Positions 17,052-26,914 of a DNA stretch of 64,000 nucleotides are shown in pieces. Position 1 is the first letter of the stretch, and each line of letters begins with the position of its first letter. The DNA comes from Flavihumibacter fluvii. Lineage in GTDB: Bacteria; Bacteroidota; Bacteroidia; Chitinophagales; Chitinophagaceae. The translations under genes were made by a program, and so were the position numbers. The stretch spans positions 1 through 64,000 of the forward strand of contig NZ_CP092333.1 in assembly GCF_018595675.2 (NCBI RefSeq), written 5' to 3'. The notes under the pieces are model-generated. The model did not search any database and had not been told where the DNA came from. It saw only the letters and a list, made by a program, of their open reading frames with translations.

Positions 17052-18236
17052 ATGGTCAAGCATTTATTTACCCTAATATGGAATAAAAAGAAACAAAACG
17101 CCCTGCTACTGGCGGAGATGCTCATCTCTTTTTTGGTATTATTTGCCGTATTTAGTCTCCTGGTATATTTTTTTCGCAACTATAAAAAGCCCATGGGACT
17201 CGATTATGATGATGTTTGGGTAATTACCTATAGCCAAACCAATACGAACACTTCTTCAGATTCCCTGGTGCAGTTTTATCAAACTGTAAAGCAGAATCTT
17301 TTATCACTTCCGCAGGTAAAGTCAGTAAGTTTAAGTAGTGCAAATTTTCCGTTTTCGAATTCTCATATGCAAAACGGAATAATCCATAACAATAAAAATA
17401 TAGGTAGTATCAATACATTTGATACTGAAGATAGCTATGCATCGATATTGAACCTGAAGCTTGTCGAAGGCCGCTGGTTTAATGCTGCAGATATCACTTA
17501 CAAAAACAGGCCGGTTGTGATTAATGAATCCTTGCGGGCGGAGTTCTTTGGCACCGGAAAAGCTGTTGGTGAACTGATGGGTGACGGAAAAGAAGAAGAC
17601 AAGCGGAAAATCATTGGTGTGGTTAAAGATGCCAAAATGCAGGGCGAGTATACTAATCCGGGTTATGCTATGTACCAGAGGGTTGATACGGGTGGCATAA
17701 AATGGATAGGCCACATGTTGCTAAAAGTAGCGCCAGGAGCGGATGCTGCCTTTGAAGCAAAACTGTATAAAAACCTGGCCAATTCCATGAAAAGTGCAAA
17801 TGTGGAAATTGACCGGCTCGGCAACAAGTTGAAAAGTGCCAATAATTTTGCCCTGGTACCCATGATCGTATTGTCTATCATCTGTACATTTTTGATAGTC
17901 AATGTTGCATTGGGCTTATTTGGTGTATTGTGGTATAATATCAATAAACGGCGGGGTGAGATCGGGTTACGGAGGGCCGTAGGCGCCAGCGGGCAATCCA
18001 TATCGGTTCAATTGGTCACAGAATCGATACTATTGGCCAGCCTGGCTGTAATCATCGGAAGTTTTTTCGCTATACAATTTCCGTTGCTCAATGTATTTGA
18101 CCTGCCAGCCGGAATTTACCTTACAGCGCTCTTATTGGCCATTATTTTTGTGTATGTGCTGGTATTGGTTTGTTCTTTGTACCCTGGCAGGCAGGCCGCA
18201 GCGATTTATCCTGCTGCCGCCCTGCATGAAGAATAG
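17052..18236 (+). CDS. FtsX/MacB-type ABC permease (second)
   Basis: A 394-aa permease paralogous to the preceding gene, with an N-terminal TM helix (about 15-38), a periplasmic core (about 40-270) and three C-terminal TM helices holding RGEIGLRRAVGASGQS. It lies 27 bp downstream of its partner. Two distinct single-core permeases with one ATPase suggest a heteromeric transporter, unlike homodimeric MacB where ATPase and permease are fused. Confidence 0.9.
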   Translation: MVKHLFTLIWNKKKQNALLLAEMLISFLVLFAVFSLLVYFFRNYKKPMGLDYDDVWVITYSQTNTNTSSDSLVQFYQTVKQNLLSLPQVKSVSLSSANFPFSNSHMQNGIIHNNKNIGSINTFDTEDSYASILNLKLVEGRWFNAADITYKNRPVVINESLRAEFFGTGKAVGELMGDGKEEDKRKIIGVVKDAKMQGEYTNPGYAMYQRVDTGGIKWIGHMLLKVAPGADAAFEAKLYKNLANSMKSANVEIDRLGNKLKSANNFALVPMIVLSIICTFLIVNVALGLFGVLWYNINKRRGEIGLRRAVGASGQSISVQLVTESILLASLAVIIGSFFAIQFPLLNVFDLPAGIYLTALLLAIIFVYVLVLVCSLYPGRQAAAIYPAAALHEE

Positions 18237-18271
18237 GTGCATCAGATAATGTATTAATTTGTCCCGGTATT

Positions 18272-19645
18272 ATGGTATTGATAATTGACGATGATCATGC
18301 AGTAAGGACTTCCCTGCTGCTGTTGCTGAAGAGCGAAGGTTTTGAGACCCTGGAAGCAGCTGCACCGATGCAGGCGCTGGATATTGTTGCGAAGGAGCCA
18401 GTTACCCTGATCATTCTGGACCTGAATTTTTCCATCGAAACATCAGGCGTGGAAGGCATGGATCTGCTGCAAAAGATCAGGCAGTTAAAGCCTGGTGTTC
18501 CGGTAATCCTGATCACCGGCTGGGGTACCATTGAGTTGGCCGTTCAGGGAATGAAACTGGGGGCCAACGATTTTATTAACAAACCATGGGTTAATGAACA
18601 TTTACTGCAGTCTGTCAAGACATTACTGGAACTACGAAAAACAGTTACGGAGAAGCATACACGCCGGCAACTGGATGAACTTTACCATTTTGACCATATC
18701 ATCGGTGAAGACAAAAAAATGCTGGAAATCCTGGAAACAGTAGGAAGGGTTGCGGCTACGGATGCGGCGGTCCTGATCACGGGGGAGAGTGGCACAGGAA
18801 AGGAACTCATAGCCGAGGCCATCCACCAAAATAGCAGGCGCGGACAGAAGCCATTCGTGAAAGTGAACCTGGGCGGCGTTTCAACGTCACTATTCGAAAG
18901 TGAGATGTTCGGCCATGTTCGGGGCGCTTTTACAGATGCCCGCGCAGACCGGACAGGGCGTTTTGAAATGGCCAATAAAGGCACGATATTCCTGGATGAA
19001 ATTGGCGAACTGGAGATGAGCAGCCAGGTCAAATTATTGCGCGTTTTGCAGGACAGGACCTATGAAGTGCTGGGAAGCAGCCGCACGAGAACAGTTGATA
19101 TGCGGGTGGTGTGTGCAACCAACAGGGACCTGGAAGACATGGTAGCAAAAGGAAGTTTCCGGGAAGATCTTTTCTACCGGATCAACTTAATCAGTATCCA
19201 TTTGCCGCCACTGCGGGATAGGCCGGCCGATATTCCATTATTGGTGAATGCCTTTATCAAAAATCTGAAAATGCTGTACAACCGTCCAGGCCTTGCTGTT
19301 GGCCGGGATGCCATGAAATGGATGCAGCAATTGCCACTGCCAGGTAATATCAGGCAGTTGAAAAACCTTATAGAAAGATCGGTGCTCGTCAGCAGGAAGG
19401 ACTTACTCGAAGTGGATGATTTCATGTCGCAACTGGCTGCATCCACGGCAAAAAGGGGAAACCTGCAATTACCGGAGGTTGGCACACTGACACTTGATGA
19501 AATAGAAATGGGTATGATCAGGAAAGCACTGGCTTTTCATAAGAACAAAATTTCGAAAGCGGCAGCTTCCCTGGGCATCACCCGGAGTTCACTGTACCGG
19601 CGGCTGGATAAATACAATATTCCCTACGATGAGAACCAGGACTAA
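18272..19645 (+). CDS. Sigma-54-dependent response regulator (NtrC family)
   Basis: A 457-aa three-domain activator. The receiver (1-120) has the acidic pocket DDD (6-8), phospho-acceptor Asp50 (IILDLNF) and Lys in NKPW. The AAA+ domain (about 145-375) has Walker A GESGTGKE and the sigma-54-contact loop GAFTDA, so it should remodel the sigma-54 holoenzyme. The C-terminal Fis-type HTH reads NKISKAAASLGITRSSLYRR. It follows the transporter genes by 35 bp and overlaps the kinase gene by 17 bp, so the pair probably controls this same efflux operon. Confidence 0.95.
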   Translation: MVLIIDDDHAVRTSLLLLLKSEGFETLEAAAPMQALDIVAKEPVTLIILDLNFSIETSGVEGMDLLQKIRQLKPGVPVILITGWGTIELAVQGMKLGANDFINKPWVNEHLLQSVKTLLELRKTVTEKHTRRQLDELYHFDHIIGEDKKMLEILETVGRVAATDAAVLITGESGTGKELIAEAIHQNSRRGQKPFVKVNLGGVSTSLFESEMFGHVRGAFTDARADRTGRFEMANKGTIFLDEIGELEMSSQVKLLRVLQDRTYEVLGSSRTRTVDMRVVCATNRDLEDMVAKGSFREDLFYRINLISIHLPPLRDRPADIPLLVNAFIKNLKMLYNRPGLAVGRDAMKWMQQLPLPGNIRQLKNLIERSVLVSRKDLLEVDDFMSQLAASTAKRGNLQLPEVGTLTLDEIEMGMIRKALAFHKNKISKAAASLGITRSSLYRRLDKYNIPYDENQD

Positions 19646-20927
19646 ATATATCCTGTTTGTTGTCATCCTGCATTTAACTGCATTGCTGCTGACCTATTTT
19701 ATTTTCAGAGATAATAAATTGCTTTTTCTTGCCGCTGAAGTACTGATACTTATTTCAGTAATACTTTCCTGGCAGTTTTTTAAGCAATTGGTGCGGCCGC
19801 TGATGATGTTATCGCAAGGAGCGGAAGCTATGAAAGATCGGGATTTTACAGTCAAATTGGTGCCTTCAGGAAATTATGAGGTAGACCAACTCATCAATAT
19901 CTATAACCAGATGATGGATGAGTTACGCACAGAAAGGACACGGCAGGAACAACAACATCTGTTCCTGGAGAAATTGATCCAGACATCTCCAACAGGGATT
20001 ATTATTTTGGATTTTGATGACCATATACAGCAGGTGAATCCGAAAGCCCTCGAATTGCTGGATATGGAACCTTTAGAAATATTATCCACATCAATCCATG
20101 AATTATCGCATCCTGTTTTGGATCAGGTCAAATTGCTGGAATCTGGCAAATCCATTACATATACATTCAATGGCGCTATCACGTATAAGTTGCAAAAATC
20201 ACATTTCATCGACCGGGGCTTTCCCCGACATTTCATCATGATCGAAGAACTGACCGCAGAAATCCTTGCAGCTGAAAAGAAGGCCTATGGGAAAGTCATC
20301 CGTATGATGGCTCATGAGGTGAATAATAGTATAGGGCCGGTGAATTCCATTCTCTCATCAGCTTTGTCTGTTGAAAAAATCTGGTCGTCGAAAGAACATG
20401 AAATATTGCGGCAGGCGCTTGAAGTGGCCATAGGGCGGAACCAGAACCTGAATATATTCATGCGCAATTTTGCGGACCTGGTCAGGTTGCCGGCGCCCCA
20501 AAAAAAGTCAATTGACATCGTTGACCTCCTGCATGGTGTAATACAATTAATGGATCGCATGGCTGGGGAAAAGCAGATCATTTTCAATAATTTTATTACC
20601 AGTGAACCATTCTTTGTTATGGCAGATAACCAACAGATGGAACAGGTAATGATCAATATTGTAAAAAACTCCATTGAGGCCATTAAATCAGCCGGCGAGG
20701 TGGGTTTACACCTCGACCGGACCAGCCGTACCCTGATGATAACTGATAATGGCAAAGGCATCACACCTGCCGAATCCGAACAATTATTCAGTCCGTTTTT
20801 CAGTACAAAACCAGACGGGCAGGGAATAGGGCTGACGCTGGTAAAGGAAATTCTGATGAACCACGGTTATACGTTTTCGTTGAAACAGAGTAAGGAAAGA
20901 GTTACAGTTTTTTCAATTTATTTCTAA
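19629..20927 (+). CDS. Sensor histidine kinase (NtrB-like)
   Basis: A 432-aa kinase with two close N-terminal TM helices (about 7-27 and 31-50) and almost no periplasmic loop, then HAMP (about 50-100) and PAS (about 110-190). The H-box is MMAHEVNNSIGPVNS. The HATPase boxes are N (NIVKNSIEAI), G1 (ITDNGKGI) and G2 (GQGIGLTL). The lack of a periplasmic sensor domain suggests that the signal is read in the membrane or cytoplasm, as in envelope stress kinases. Its ATG lies inside the end of the regulator gene. Partner: the NtrC-type regulator just upstream. Confidence 0.93.
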   Translation: MRTRTKYILFVVILHLTALLLTYFIFRDNKLLFLAAEVLILISVILSWQFFKQLVRPLMMLSQGAEAMKDRDFTVKLVPSGNYEVDQLINIYNQMMDELRTERTRQEQQHLFLEKLIQTSPTGIIILDFDDHIQQVNPKALELLDMEPLEILSTSIHELSHPVLDQVKLLESGKSITYTFNGAITYKLQKSHFIDRGFPRHFIMIEELTAEILAAEKKAYGKVIRMMAHEVNNSIGPVNSILSSALSVEKIWSSKEHEILRQALEVAIGRNQNLNIFMRNFADLVRLPAPQKKSIDIVDLLHGVIQLMDRMAGEKQIIFNNFITSEPFFVMADNQQMEQVMINIVKNSIEAIKSAGEVGLHLDRTSRTLMITDNGKGITPAESEQLFSPFFSTKPDGQGIGLTLVKEILMNHGYTFSLKQSKERVTVFSIYF

Positions 20928-20956
20928 AACTTTAGCTGCTTACAACTCCCCGACTC

Positions 20957-21385
20957 CTAATTTTTTATGGTTGCTTTTGAAAATACACTGGAAGTCCCAT
21001 CAATATAATTATCAGTTACTTCAAGGGAAGTCTTGTTCACTTGCAGGACCATATATGCTTGTCCGCCTGAAAAATTAATAACGCTTTTGTCTTCACCATC
21101 CTTTATACTCTTGTCCTTGGTTAGGTGGTAGGTTCCTTTAGATTGAATCATTCCATTCAAGTAGATGAAATAGGTTTGGTTGGCATTGATTTCCCATTCA
21201 ATTATTTTCCCGGTTGAATTAGGGGTGTCATGTATGTGATTGGCAATTCCGCCATCCGTACTAACCCATGTCCATTTGCCCACCAGGGCCTCTTCATTAT
21301 TCAATGTTGCGGATTGCTTTGCACAACTCCACAAAGTACAAATGATGATTGCACCAACCAGAAGTGGGACTTTAGTTGATTTCAT
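20957..21385 (-). CDS. Lipocalin-like lipoprotein
   Basis: A 142-aa lipoprotein with lipobox Cys21 (TLWSC). The mature part begins with the lipocalin-like signature ALVGKWTWVSTDGG and has alternating beta strands ending in DNYIDGTSSVFSKATI, the pattern of small Bacteroidota lipocalin-like proteins. No enzymatic residues are seen. The ligand is unknown. It converges with the kinase gene, with 29 bp between stops. Confidence 0.75.
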   Translation of the reverse strand: MKSTKVPLLVGAIIICTLWSCAKQSATLNNEEALVGKWTWVSTDGGIANHIHDTPNSTGKIIEWEINANQTYFIYLNGMIQSKGTYHLTKDKSIKDGEDKSVINFSGGQAYMVLQVNKTSLEVTDNYIDGTSSVFSKATIKN

Positions 21386-21430
21386 TGTAACGTTTAACTA
21401 TTTGACAGTATCACATGAAAAACCGTTGCT

Positions 21431-22465
21431 TTATCCATTCACAAGAGGAGCAACTTTTCTACCAATCAGTTCAATGGCCTGCTTAAGTTTTTCGTGGGAT
21501 AGTCCGGCATTATCCATCTGAAAACTGATTCTTGAAATACCGCCCAAGGCCTCCGAATGCCGCAAGATTTTCGCGGCTATTTCCTCGGGGCCGCCAATCA
21601 GTAAGGCGCCGGTTGGACCGATTTGCGCATTGAAGTGCCCCCTGGTAACTGGCGGCCAGCCGCGTTCTTTACCAATCCTCGTAAAAGTTTCTGCATAACC
21701 GGGATAATAATCTTCGATGGCCTCTTCGATAGAATTGGCCACATAACCCAAAGAATGCAATCCGACCTTTAATTGTTCGGGTTCAAATCCGGCTTTTAAT
21801 CCTGCATTCCTGTACATGTCGATGAGTGGCCGGAAACGATGGGTTTCCCCGCCAATGATGGCCACCATCAAGGGGAGCCCGAGCATGCCGGCCCGGACAA
21901 AAGAAGCTGGTGTACCACCAACACCTAGCCAGATGGGGAATGGCGATTGTAAAGGTCTTGGGTAGATGGCTTGGTTTTTTAAGGCTGGCCTGAATTTGCC
22001 GGACCAGTTCACTATTTCGTTTTCGCGAATATTCAGCAGGAGCTCCAGCTTTTCAGCAAAAAGTTCATCATAATCGTTAAGGTTTAGGCCGAAAAGCGGA
22101 TAAGCTTCTATGAAGGAACCACGGCCAACCACCATTTCTGCCCGGCCCTGGGAGATCAGGTCAAGGGTGGCGAAATTCTGGAATACTCTTACCGGATCAG
22201 CTGCACTTAAAACGGTAACTGCACTGGTCAGCCGAATGCTTTTGGTGCGGGCTGCAGCAGCGGCAAGAATGACAACGGGGGCGGAATCCAGGAATTCTTT
22301 GCGATGGTGTTCGCCAATACCAAACACATCAAGGCCACATTGATCGGCGAATTCAATCCTTTCCAGCAATTCTGCCAGGGATTGTTTTGAATCGTTGGCG
22401 GTATTTGCCTGGATACCTGTTGAAGCAGCAGCGAAACTGTCTATTCCTATTTCCATGGTGATCAT
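21431..22465 (-). CDS. LLM-class flavin-dependent oxidoreductase
   Basis: A 344-aa luciferase-like TIM-barrel monooxygenase, probably FMN-dependent. Supporting motifs are ADQCGLDVFGIGEHHRKEF, the SAVTVLSAADPVRVFQNFAT segment, and EMVVGRGSFIEAYPLFG. The exact start is either the ATG at 22465 or a second in-frame ATG three codons later. The substrate is unknown; such proteins often arrive singly in genomes. It stands alone, leftward, after the lipocalin-like gene. Confidence 0.88.
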   Translation of the reverse strand: MITMEIGIDSFAAASTGIQANTANDSKQSLAELLERIEFADQCGLDVFGIGEHHRKEFLDSAPVVILAAAAARTKSIRLTSAVTVLSAADPVRVFQNFATLDLISQGRAEMVVGRGSFIEAYPLFGLNLNDYDELFAEKLELLLNIRENEIVNWSGKFRPALKNQAIYPRPLQSPFPIWLGVGGTPASFVRAGMLGLPLMVAIIGGETHRFRPLIDMYRNAGLKAGFEPEQLKVGLHSLGYVANSIEEAIEDYYPGYAETFTRIGKERGWPPVTRGHFNAQIGPTGALLIGGPEEIAAKILRHSEALGGISRISFQMDNAGLSHEKLKQAIELIGRKVAPLVNG

Positions 22466-22623
22466 CGGTTGGATTGTTCAACAGCAATATTAAAGAGTTT
22501 GTTGTTGATAACCTTGTTATATGGTTAAGTCTGGATGACAAGTATCATCATCCGGTGAAATATTGATCAGTGAACCTTTGCAACTTAAGCACTACCTTAA
22601 TACAATAATCATAAATAAATTTT

Positions 22624-22779
22624 ATGGGAAATCTATTGTATATCATCGCTGTTATCCTTGTAATTGGATGGCTAATTGGGTTCTTCGCCTTTCATGTTGG
22701 TGGAATTATCCATATTTTGCTGGTAATCGCATTAATAGCTATAATTCTTAGGGTTATACAAGGGAAAAAAGTGCTGTGA
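22624..22779 (+). CDS. Small membrane protein, lmo0937/DUF5670-like
   Basis: A 51-aa protein with two TM segments (MGNLLYIIAVILVIGWLIGF and HILLVIALIAIILRVIQ) and a short Lys-rich tail (GKKVL). This matches the lmo0937 family of tiny membrane proteins common in Bacteroidota and Firmicutes. Those I know of accompany stress genes, but no function is established. It stands alone between the LLM oxidoreductase and the phospholipase gene. Confidence 0.75.
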   Translation: MGNLLYIIAVILVIGWLIGFFAFHVGGIIHILLVIALIAIILRVIQGKKVL

Positions 22780-22794
22780 AAATAGTGGCACTTT
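22768..22794 (+). terminator. Weak hairpin over the stop of the small membrane protein
   Basis: AAAGTGC (22768-22774) and GCACTTT (22788-22794) pair around a 13-nt loop and span the stop codon. There is no strong T-run after it. In the following 195 bp, a 25-codon frame at 22905-22982 (MYYISGVHVGIGEKTGKG...) is open but unassigned. Confidence 0.35.
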
Positions 22795-22988
22795 CAGCTA
22801 TTTGAATCGTATTGTATGAGTTTATTCCGAATAACTGATTGGCGATTTTTTTATCCTGCCATTTATTCGCACCTGCACAGGCGGGCCGGGGTTTACTATT
22901 GAAGATGTATTACATCTCAGGAGTACACGTTGGAATTGGTGAAAAAACTGGTAAGGGAACTGTAGTGGTTATTGCTCTTTAACCCATA

Positions 22989-25502
22989 TCATATATATCC
23001 CATTGCAGGATCACTGATACTCGTTTCTCCGGTTTCAACATGGCCAGCATATCTTGCCATGAATAAAGGGTTATTCCTTATGGCTACGGTGAAATCATAC
23101 CAATACCCGTTTTTAGATAAATTTAAAATTATAGAGGTAGCTGAATTATTTGCGTCTATTTTTTTATGAATTGCAGGGGATTTGTAGGAATTATCCTCAA
23201 TGTCTATCTCCTGTGTTTTGCCAGATTTATTTTGTATGGTTAAAACAATGTTTCCGGTAAAGCGATTTTTTATGGATTCATAGGTGCATTTGATCACGAG
23301 TTCGGGATCATTTCCATGGCCGCTGAATTCCCGGAAAAAGCCATTAACTCCATAGATTCGGAGGTGGTAATGCCCATTTTCGAATTTTGACATTTGCCAG
23401 TTATCTATTAATGAATCGCCGGGAATCACAGTATAAGCCCGGTTATCCGCTGTTTCATCATTATATTTTCCAGGAGCGTACACATTAAAAGCTGCTCCGG
23501 CTGTGCGCGACCCAAAAACCTGGTTACCGGATCTGAACTGCACCTCAAATGTTTTTTTATCCGCACTTAATAATCCGTCAACGTACATTTCATAAGGTAT
23601 TGCACAAGAAGGTTTAGTCCCTTTTTCCTGCCGGGCCATAAACGGCATTGCATACGGATTCTTATTAAAGGATTCAATTTCTTCTGCCGATAATTTTTTG
23701 AAATTAGCCGGCAGACCCTTAAACTTGGCCTTGTGGATGTTTTCCACCACTTCGTTTCTTTTCAATGAAGAGGGGGTATTGATCTTTTCGCCGTGAAATG
23801 GTTGAAAGCTTGAACTGAGGTCGCCGCAAATGGCACGACGCCATGATGTAATATTTGTTTCTGAAATCTGCTTTCCATATTTAGTATTCAGGAACTTCTC
23901 AAGAAACTGTAAAGTTGAAGTATGGTCGAAAACTTCTGAGCAGACATATCCCCCGCGGCTCCATGGTGAAGCAATTACCAAGGGGACCCTAAAGCCAAGC
24001 CCGATTGGGCTTTCACGACTATCTTTCGGGGATGATGATTGTTGTTTTTTAGTTACGAATTCAAGGCTTGTATCTATTCCGCCAGAAGTTAGACCGGTCC
24101 CTTCCTTGTATGGGTTGGGTACAGTAAAAGGAGGTACATGGTCAAAATATCCATCATTTTCATCATAGGCCAGGATAAAAATTGTTTTTTTCCAGACCTC
24201 AGGATTTTTAGTAAGGATATCCATGACTTCACTAATATACCATGCGCCATACCAGGCAGCGCCAGGATGATCTGAGAAGTTTTCAGGGGCAACGATCCAG
24301 GAGACGGTAGGCAGTTGGCCGTTTGTAACATCTTCGCGGAACTGGAACAAAACGTCTCCTTTGGGTACCAGCACTTCCCTTTCTGTTTTACCATCCATAT
24401 ATCTCAATGGAGTTAATTCATGGTAATGCGGATCCTTCTTATTAGTCGTAAAAGCCTTCTCGTGGATACTTTTTTCAGTTGCGGTTAATTGGTTGAATTT
24501 CTCTTGTGTATATAACTTTTGCTCATCCGCATTTCGGACCATGTATTGTTTATAGGCGGCAATTTTTTTCTGAAGTGCTGCTGCATTCTCACTGCTGGCG
24601 GTTTGAAGTGCCAGTTCCATTTTATTTATTTCATCTGCAGCAAGTTGTGCAGATTTTGGCAGGTTGGCTATATAGCCTGGGGAAAGTTTTACCTGGTATT
24701 GTGCATAAAACTCTAAAGGATTATCGGTGAAGTTTGCCAGCCATGAATCCTCTTCGCCTTCAAGGCCAACACCTACGCTGATTTCATTCTGGTAAACTTT
24801 CCAGGAAATATCATTTTCTTCGAGTCTTTCCGGGAAGGTTTTCCAGTTTGCCCAGTTGTCGTAGTCTGCATCTCCGTTCCATACACGTGCCAAAACATCG
24901 GCCTGAAGTTTTTCGCGGATGGTACCAGACCAGAAATATAGCCTGTTTGGTGTAGTGCCGGTAAGTGCTGAGCAGAAATTCTGGTCACAAACTGTAAACG
25001 CATCTGCCAGCGCATAATAAAATGGAATATCCTGGCGGGTATAGTAACCCATCGTAAGCGGCATGCTGCTGTATGCTTTATTTCCAGATGGTTTAGCATC
25101 CAGCCATTTGTCATATTTGCCGTTATTGCGGGCATCGACCTGGTTGCTCCAGGAATGTGGCAAGGAACTCATCCAGGTAGCTTTAGTGTCTTTTATATCG
25201 AGGTGGAAAGGGGCGAAGGTTTCTCCTGCTTTATTAGTTTGTAACCAGACCGGATTTTTATTTGGCAGGAAGATGGCCCTGGGGTCATTAAATCCACGTA
25301 CTCCTTTTAATGTACCGTAAGTGTGATCGAAAGACCGGTTTTCCTGCATGAGGATAACGATATGCTCAGCATCCATGTAAGTAGATCCTGGTGCCGGGTT
25401 GATGGCGAGTGCTTTTTGAATTGACATAGGCAGTATATTCAGCATACCGGCACCACCAGCTAATATAGAAGCCTGTTTTAAAAATTCCCTTCTGTTATCC
25501 AT
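22989..25502 (-). CDS. Phosphocholine-specific phospholipase C
   Basis: An 837-aa secreted phospholipase C of the PlcN/PlcH family, which cleaves phosphatidylcholine or sphingomyelin head groups. The N-terminus RREFLKQASILAGGAG is a Tat-type signal, and these enzymes are Tat-exported in Pseudomonas. Conserved blocks include HIVILMQENRSFDHTYGTLKGVRGF, the FSDHPGAAWYGAWY segment, and the AYDENDGYFDHVPPF metal-site region. The C-terminus (about residues 640-837) matches the paired DUF756-type beta domains. It is monocistronic and leftward. A role in phosphate or choline scavenging is plausible. Confidence 0.92.
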   Translation of the reverse strand: MDNRREFLKQASILAGGAGMLNILPMSIQKALAINPAPGSTYMDAEHIVILMQENRSFDHTYGTLKGVRGFNDPRAIFLPNKNPVWLQTNKAGETFAPFHLDIKDTKATWMSSLPHSWSNQVDARNNGKYDKWLDAKPSGNKAYSSMPLTMGYYTRQDIPFYYALADAFTVCDQNFCSALTGTTPNRLYFWSGTIREKLQADVLARVWNGDADYDNWANWKTFPERLEENDISWKVYQNEISVGVGLEGEEDSWLANFTDNPLEFYAQYQVKLSPGYIANLPKSAQLAADEINKMELALQTASSENAAALQKKIAAYKQYMVRNADEQKLYTQEKFNQLTATEKSIHEKAFTTNKKDPHYHELTPLRYMDGKTEREVLVPKGDVLFQFREDVTNGQLPTVSWIVAPENFSDHPGAAWYGAWYISEVMDILTKNPEVWKKTIFILAYDENDGYFDHVPPFTVPNPYKEGTGLTSGGIDTSLEFVTKKQQSSSPKDSRESPIGLGFRVPLVIASPWSRGGYVCSEVFDHTSTLQFLEKFLNTKYGKQISETNITSWRRAICGDLSSSFQPFHGEKINTPSSLKRNEVVENIHKAKFKGLPANFKKLSAEEIESFNKNPYAMPFMARQEKGTKPSCAIPYEMYVDGLLSADKKTFEVQFRSGNQVFGSRTAGAAFNVYAPGKYNDETADNRAYTVIPGDSLIDNWQMSKFENGHYHLRIYGVNGFFREFSGHGNDPELVIKCTYESIKNRFTGNIVLTIQNKSGKTQEIDIEDNSYKSPAIHKKIDANNSATSIILNLSKNGYWYDFTVAIRNNPLFMARYAGHVETGETSISDPAMGYI

Positions 25503-25678
25503 GCTTTATAGAATAATAATTGGCTGAAAAATTAGTGTTTAAATCGATAGCCTATCTAAAAAAATCAAATAAAGTGCAGGTAATTATTGTTAAAAAGTAA
25601 GTATTAAAACAAGAGCAGAATATAGCGCACGTAATTAGTTATATTTATCAGCATGTATAAGCTTTAATAATAATAGGA

Positions 25679-26839
25679 ATGAAAAAATACCTGACCATAT
25701 GTCTATTGTATCTCTTGCAAAATAAACTGGCCATTTCACAGAATGCAGGTTCAGTCGCTTCGCAGACACCAGTTCATTTCAGGATGCAAAAAGTATCTGC
25801 TGAAACCTTTGAATCAGTTGGCGTTTTTGATGTGAATAATGATGGCAACAAAGACCTGGTATCTGGCGGCTTCTGGTACCCGGGCCCGGAATATTCCAAA
25901 CGATTTCCTCTCCGCGACGTGAAACGTACCGGTGAATATTACGATGATTTTTTTACACTGCCAATGGATGTAAATGGTGATGGTCGGATGGATTTTGTTG
26001 CCGGTGGTTGGTTTGGGGGTACCATATTCTGGTATGAGAATACTGGTAAATTTGACCAGTTATGGCCCGAACATACTATTGCAAATATTGGTAATCTCGA
26101 GACCGCAAGGGCATGGGATATTGATGGTGATGGAGTGGCGGAGATTGTTCCGAACAATCTCGGAAAGCCCTTTCGTTTCTACCGGCTCAACCTGGATGTT
26201 GCCGGAAAAGGCAAAGGGTCATTTACCGAACATACCATTCACAATACCCAGGGGCATGGTGTAGGGTTTGGTGATATCAATAAAGATGGTCGTGCTGATT
26301 TTGTGCTGGCTGATGGTTGGTTGGAAGCACCTGTTAAACCTCTAACTGAAACCTGGACATGGCATCCTGAATTCCATCTTGAGAATGCCAGTATCCCCAT
26401 CCTGGTGGTGGACCTGAATAAGGATGGCCGGAATGATTTTATTGTAGGGAATGGCCACGGATATGGGCTGAATTGGATGGAGCAGGTATCAGGTGGGAAA
26501 TGGATCAGGCATTCCATCGATCCCTTCAATTCCCAATTTCATACCATGGCCTGGCTGGATATCACGGGCGACAAAATACCGGAACTATTAACCGGCAAAC
26601 GGTACCGTGCTCATAATGATGGTGATGACGGAGCTTTTGATGATTATGGCTTATATTATTACCAATGGGATGGCCAGGCTTTCAGCAAACAGGTCGTATC
26701 CTTTGGTCCGCTTGGTATAGGAAAAGGAACAGGTAATTATTTTGAAGTAACTGACCTTAATGCCGATGGCCGCCTTGATTGGGTAGTTGCCGGAAAAGAT
26801 GGCCTATCCATATTTTTTAGTGAGGGCACAAGGAAATAG
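25679..26839 (+). CDS. FG-GAP/VCBS repeat beta-propeller protein
   Basis: A 386-aa secreted protein with a Sec signal peptide. Seven Asp-rich loops fit a seven-bladed propeller: DVNNDGNKD, DVNGDGRMD, DIDGDGVAE, DINKDGRAD, DLNKDGRND, a degenerate DITGDKIPE, and DLNADGRLD, each typical of Ca2+-binding FG-GAP repeats. No catalytic residues are seen. It starts the sugar-type operon and may be the surface or periplasmic ligand-binding partner of the oxidoreductase. Confidence 0.88.
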   Translation: MKKYLTICLLYLLQNKLAISQNAGSVASQTPVHFRMQKVSAETFESVGVFDVNNDGNKDLVSGGFWYPGPEYSKRFPLRDVKRTGEYYDDFFTLPMDVNGDGRMDFVAGGWFGGTIFWYENTGKFDQLWPEHTIANIGNLETARAWDIDGDGVAEIVPNNLGKPFRFYRLNLDVAGKGKGSFTEHTIHNTQGHGVGFGDINKDGRADFVLADGWLEAPVKPLTETWTWHPEFHLENASIPILVVDLNKDGRNDFIVGNGHGYGLNWMEQVSGGKWIRHSIDPFNSQFHTMAWLDITGDKIPELLTGKRYRAHNDGDDGAFDDYGLYYYQWDGQAFSKQVVSFGPLGIGKGTGNYFEVTDLNADGRLDWVVAGKDGLSIFFSEGTRK

Positions 26840-26878
26840 GCCAATAAATTGGCGGTAATTCAATTTTTGCTTATTTTA

Positions 26879-26892
26879 CGTGTACGTACACG
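26879..26892. promoter_or_regulatory. LacI-like operator palindrome inside the sugar operon
   Basis: CGTGTACGTACACG is a perfect 14-bp palindrome with a central CG, the pattern of LacI-family operators. It sits 22 bp before the ATG of the Gfo/Idh/MocA gene, and a LacI-family regulator lies in the same operon (32408). Binding is inference. Confidence 0.5.
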
Positions 26893-26914
26893 GAAAATCA
26901 CGAAAATCATTTGT

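Noticed and set aside
22905-22982. 25-codon frame before the phospholipase stop
   Set aside because: Too short and unlike any family I know, though it might be a gene remnant.
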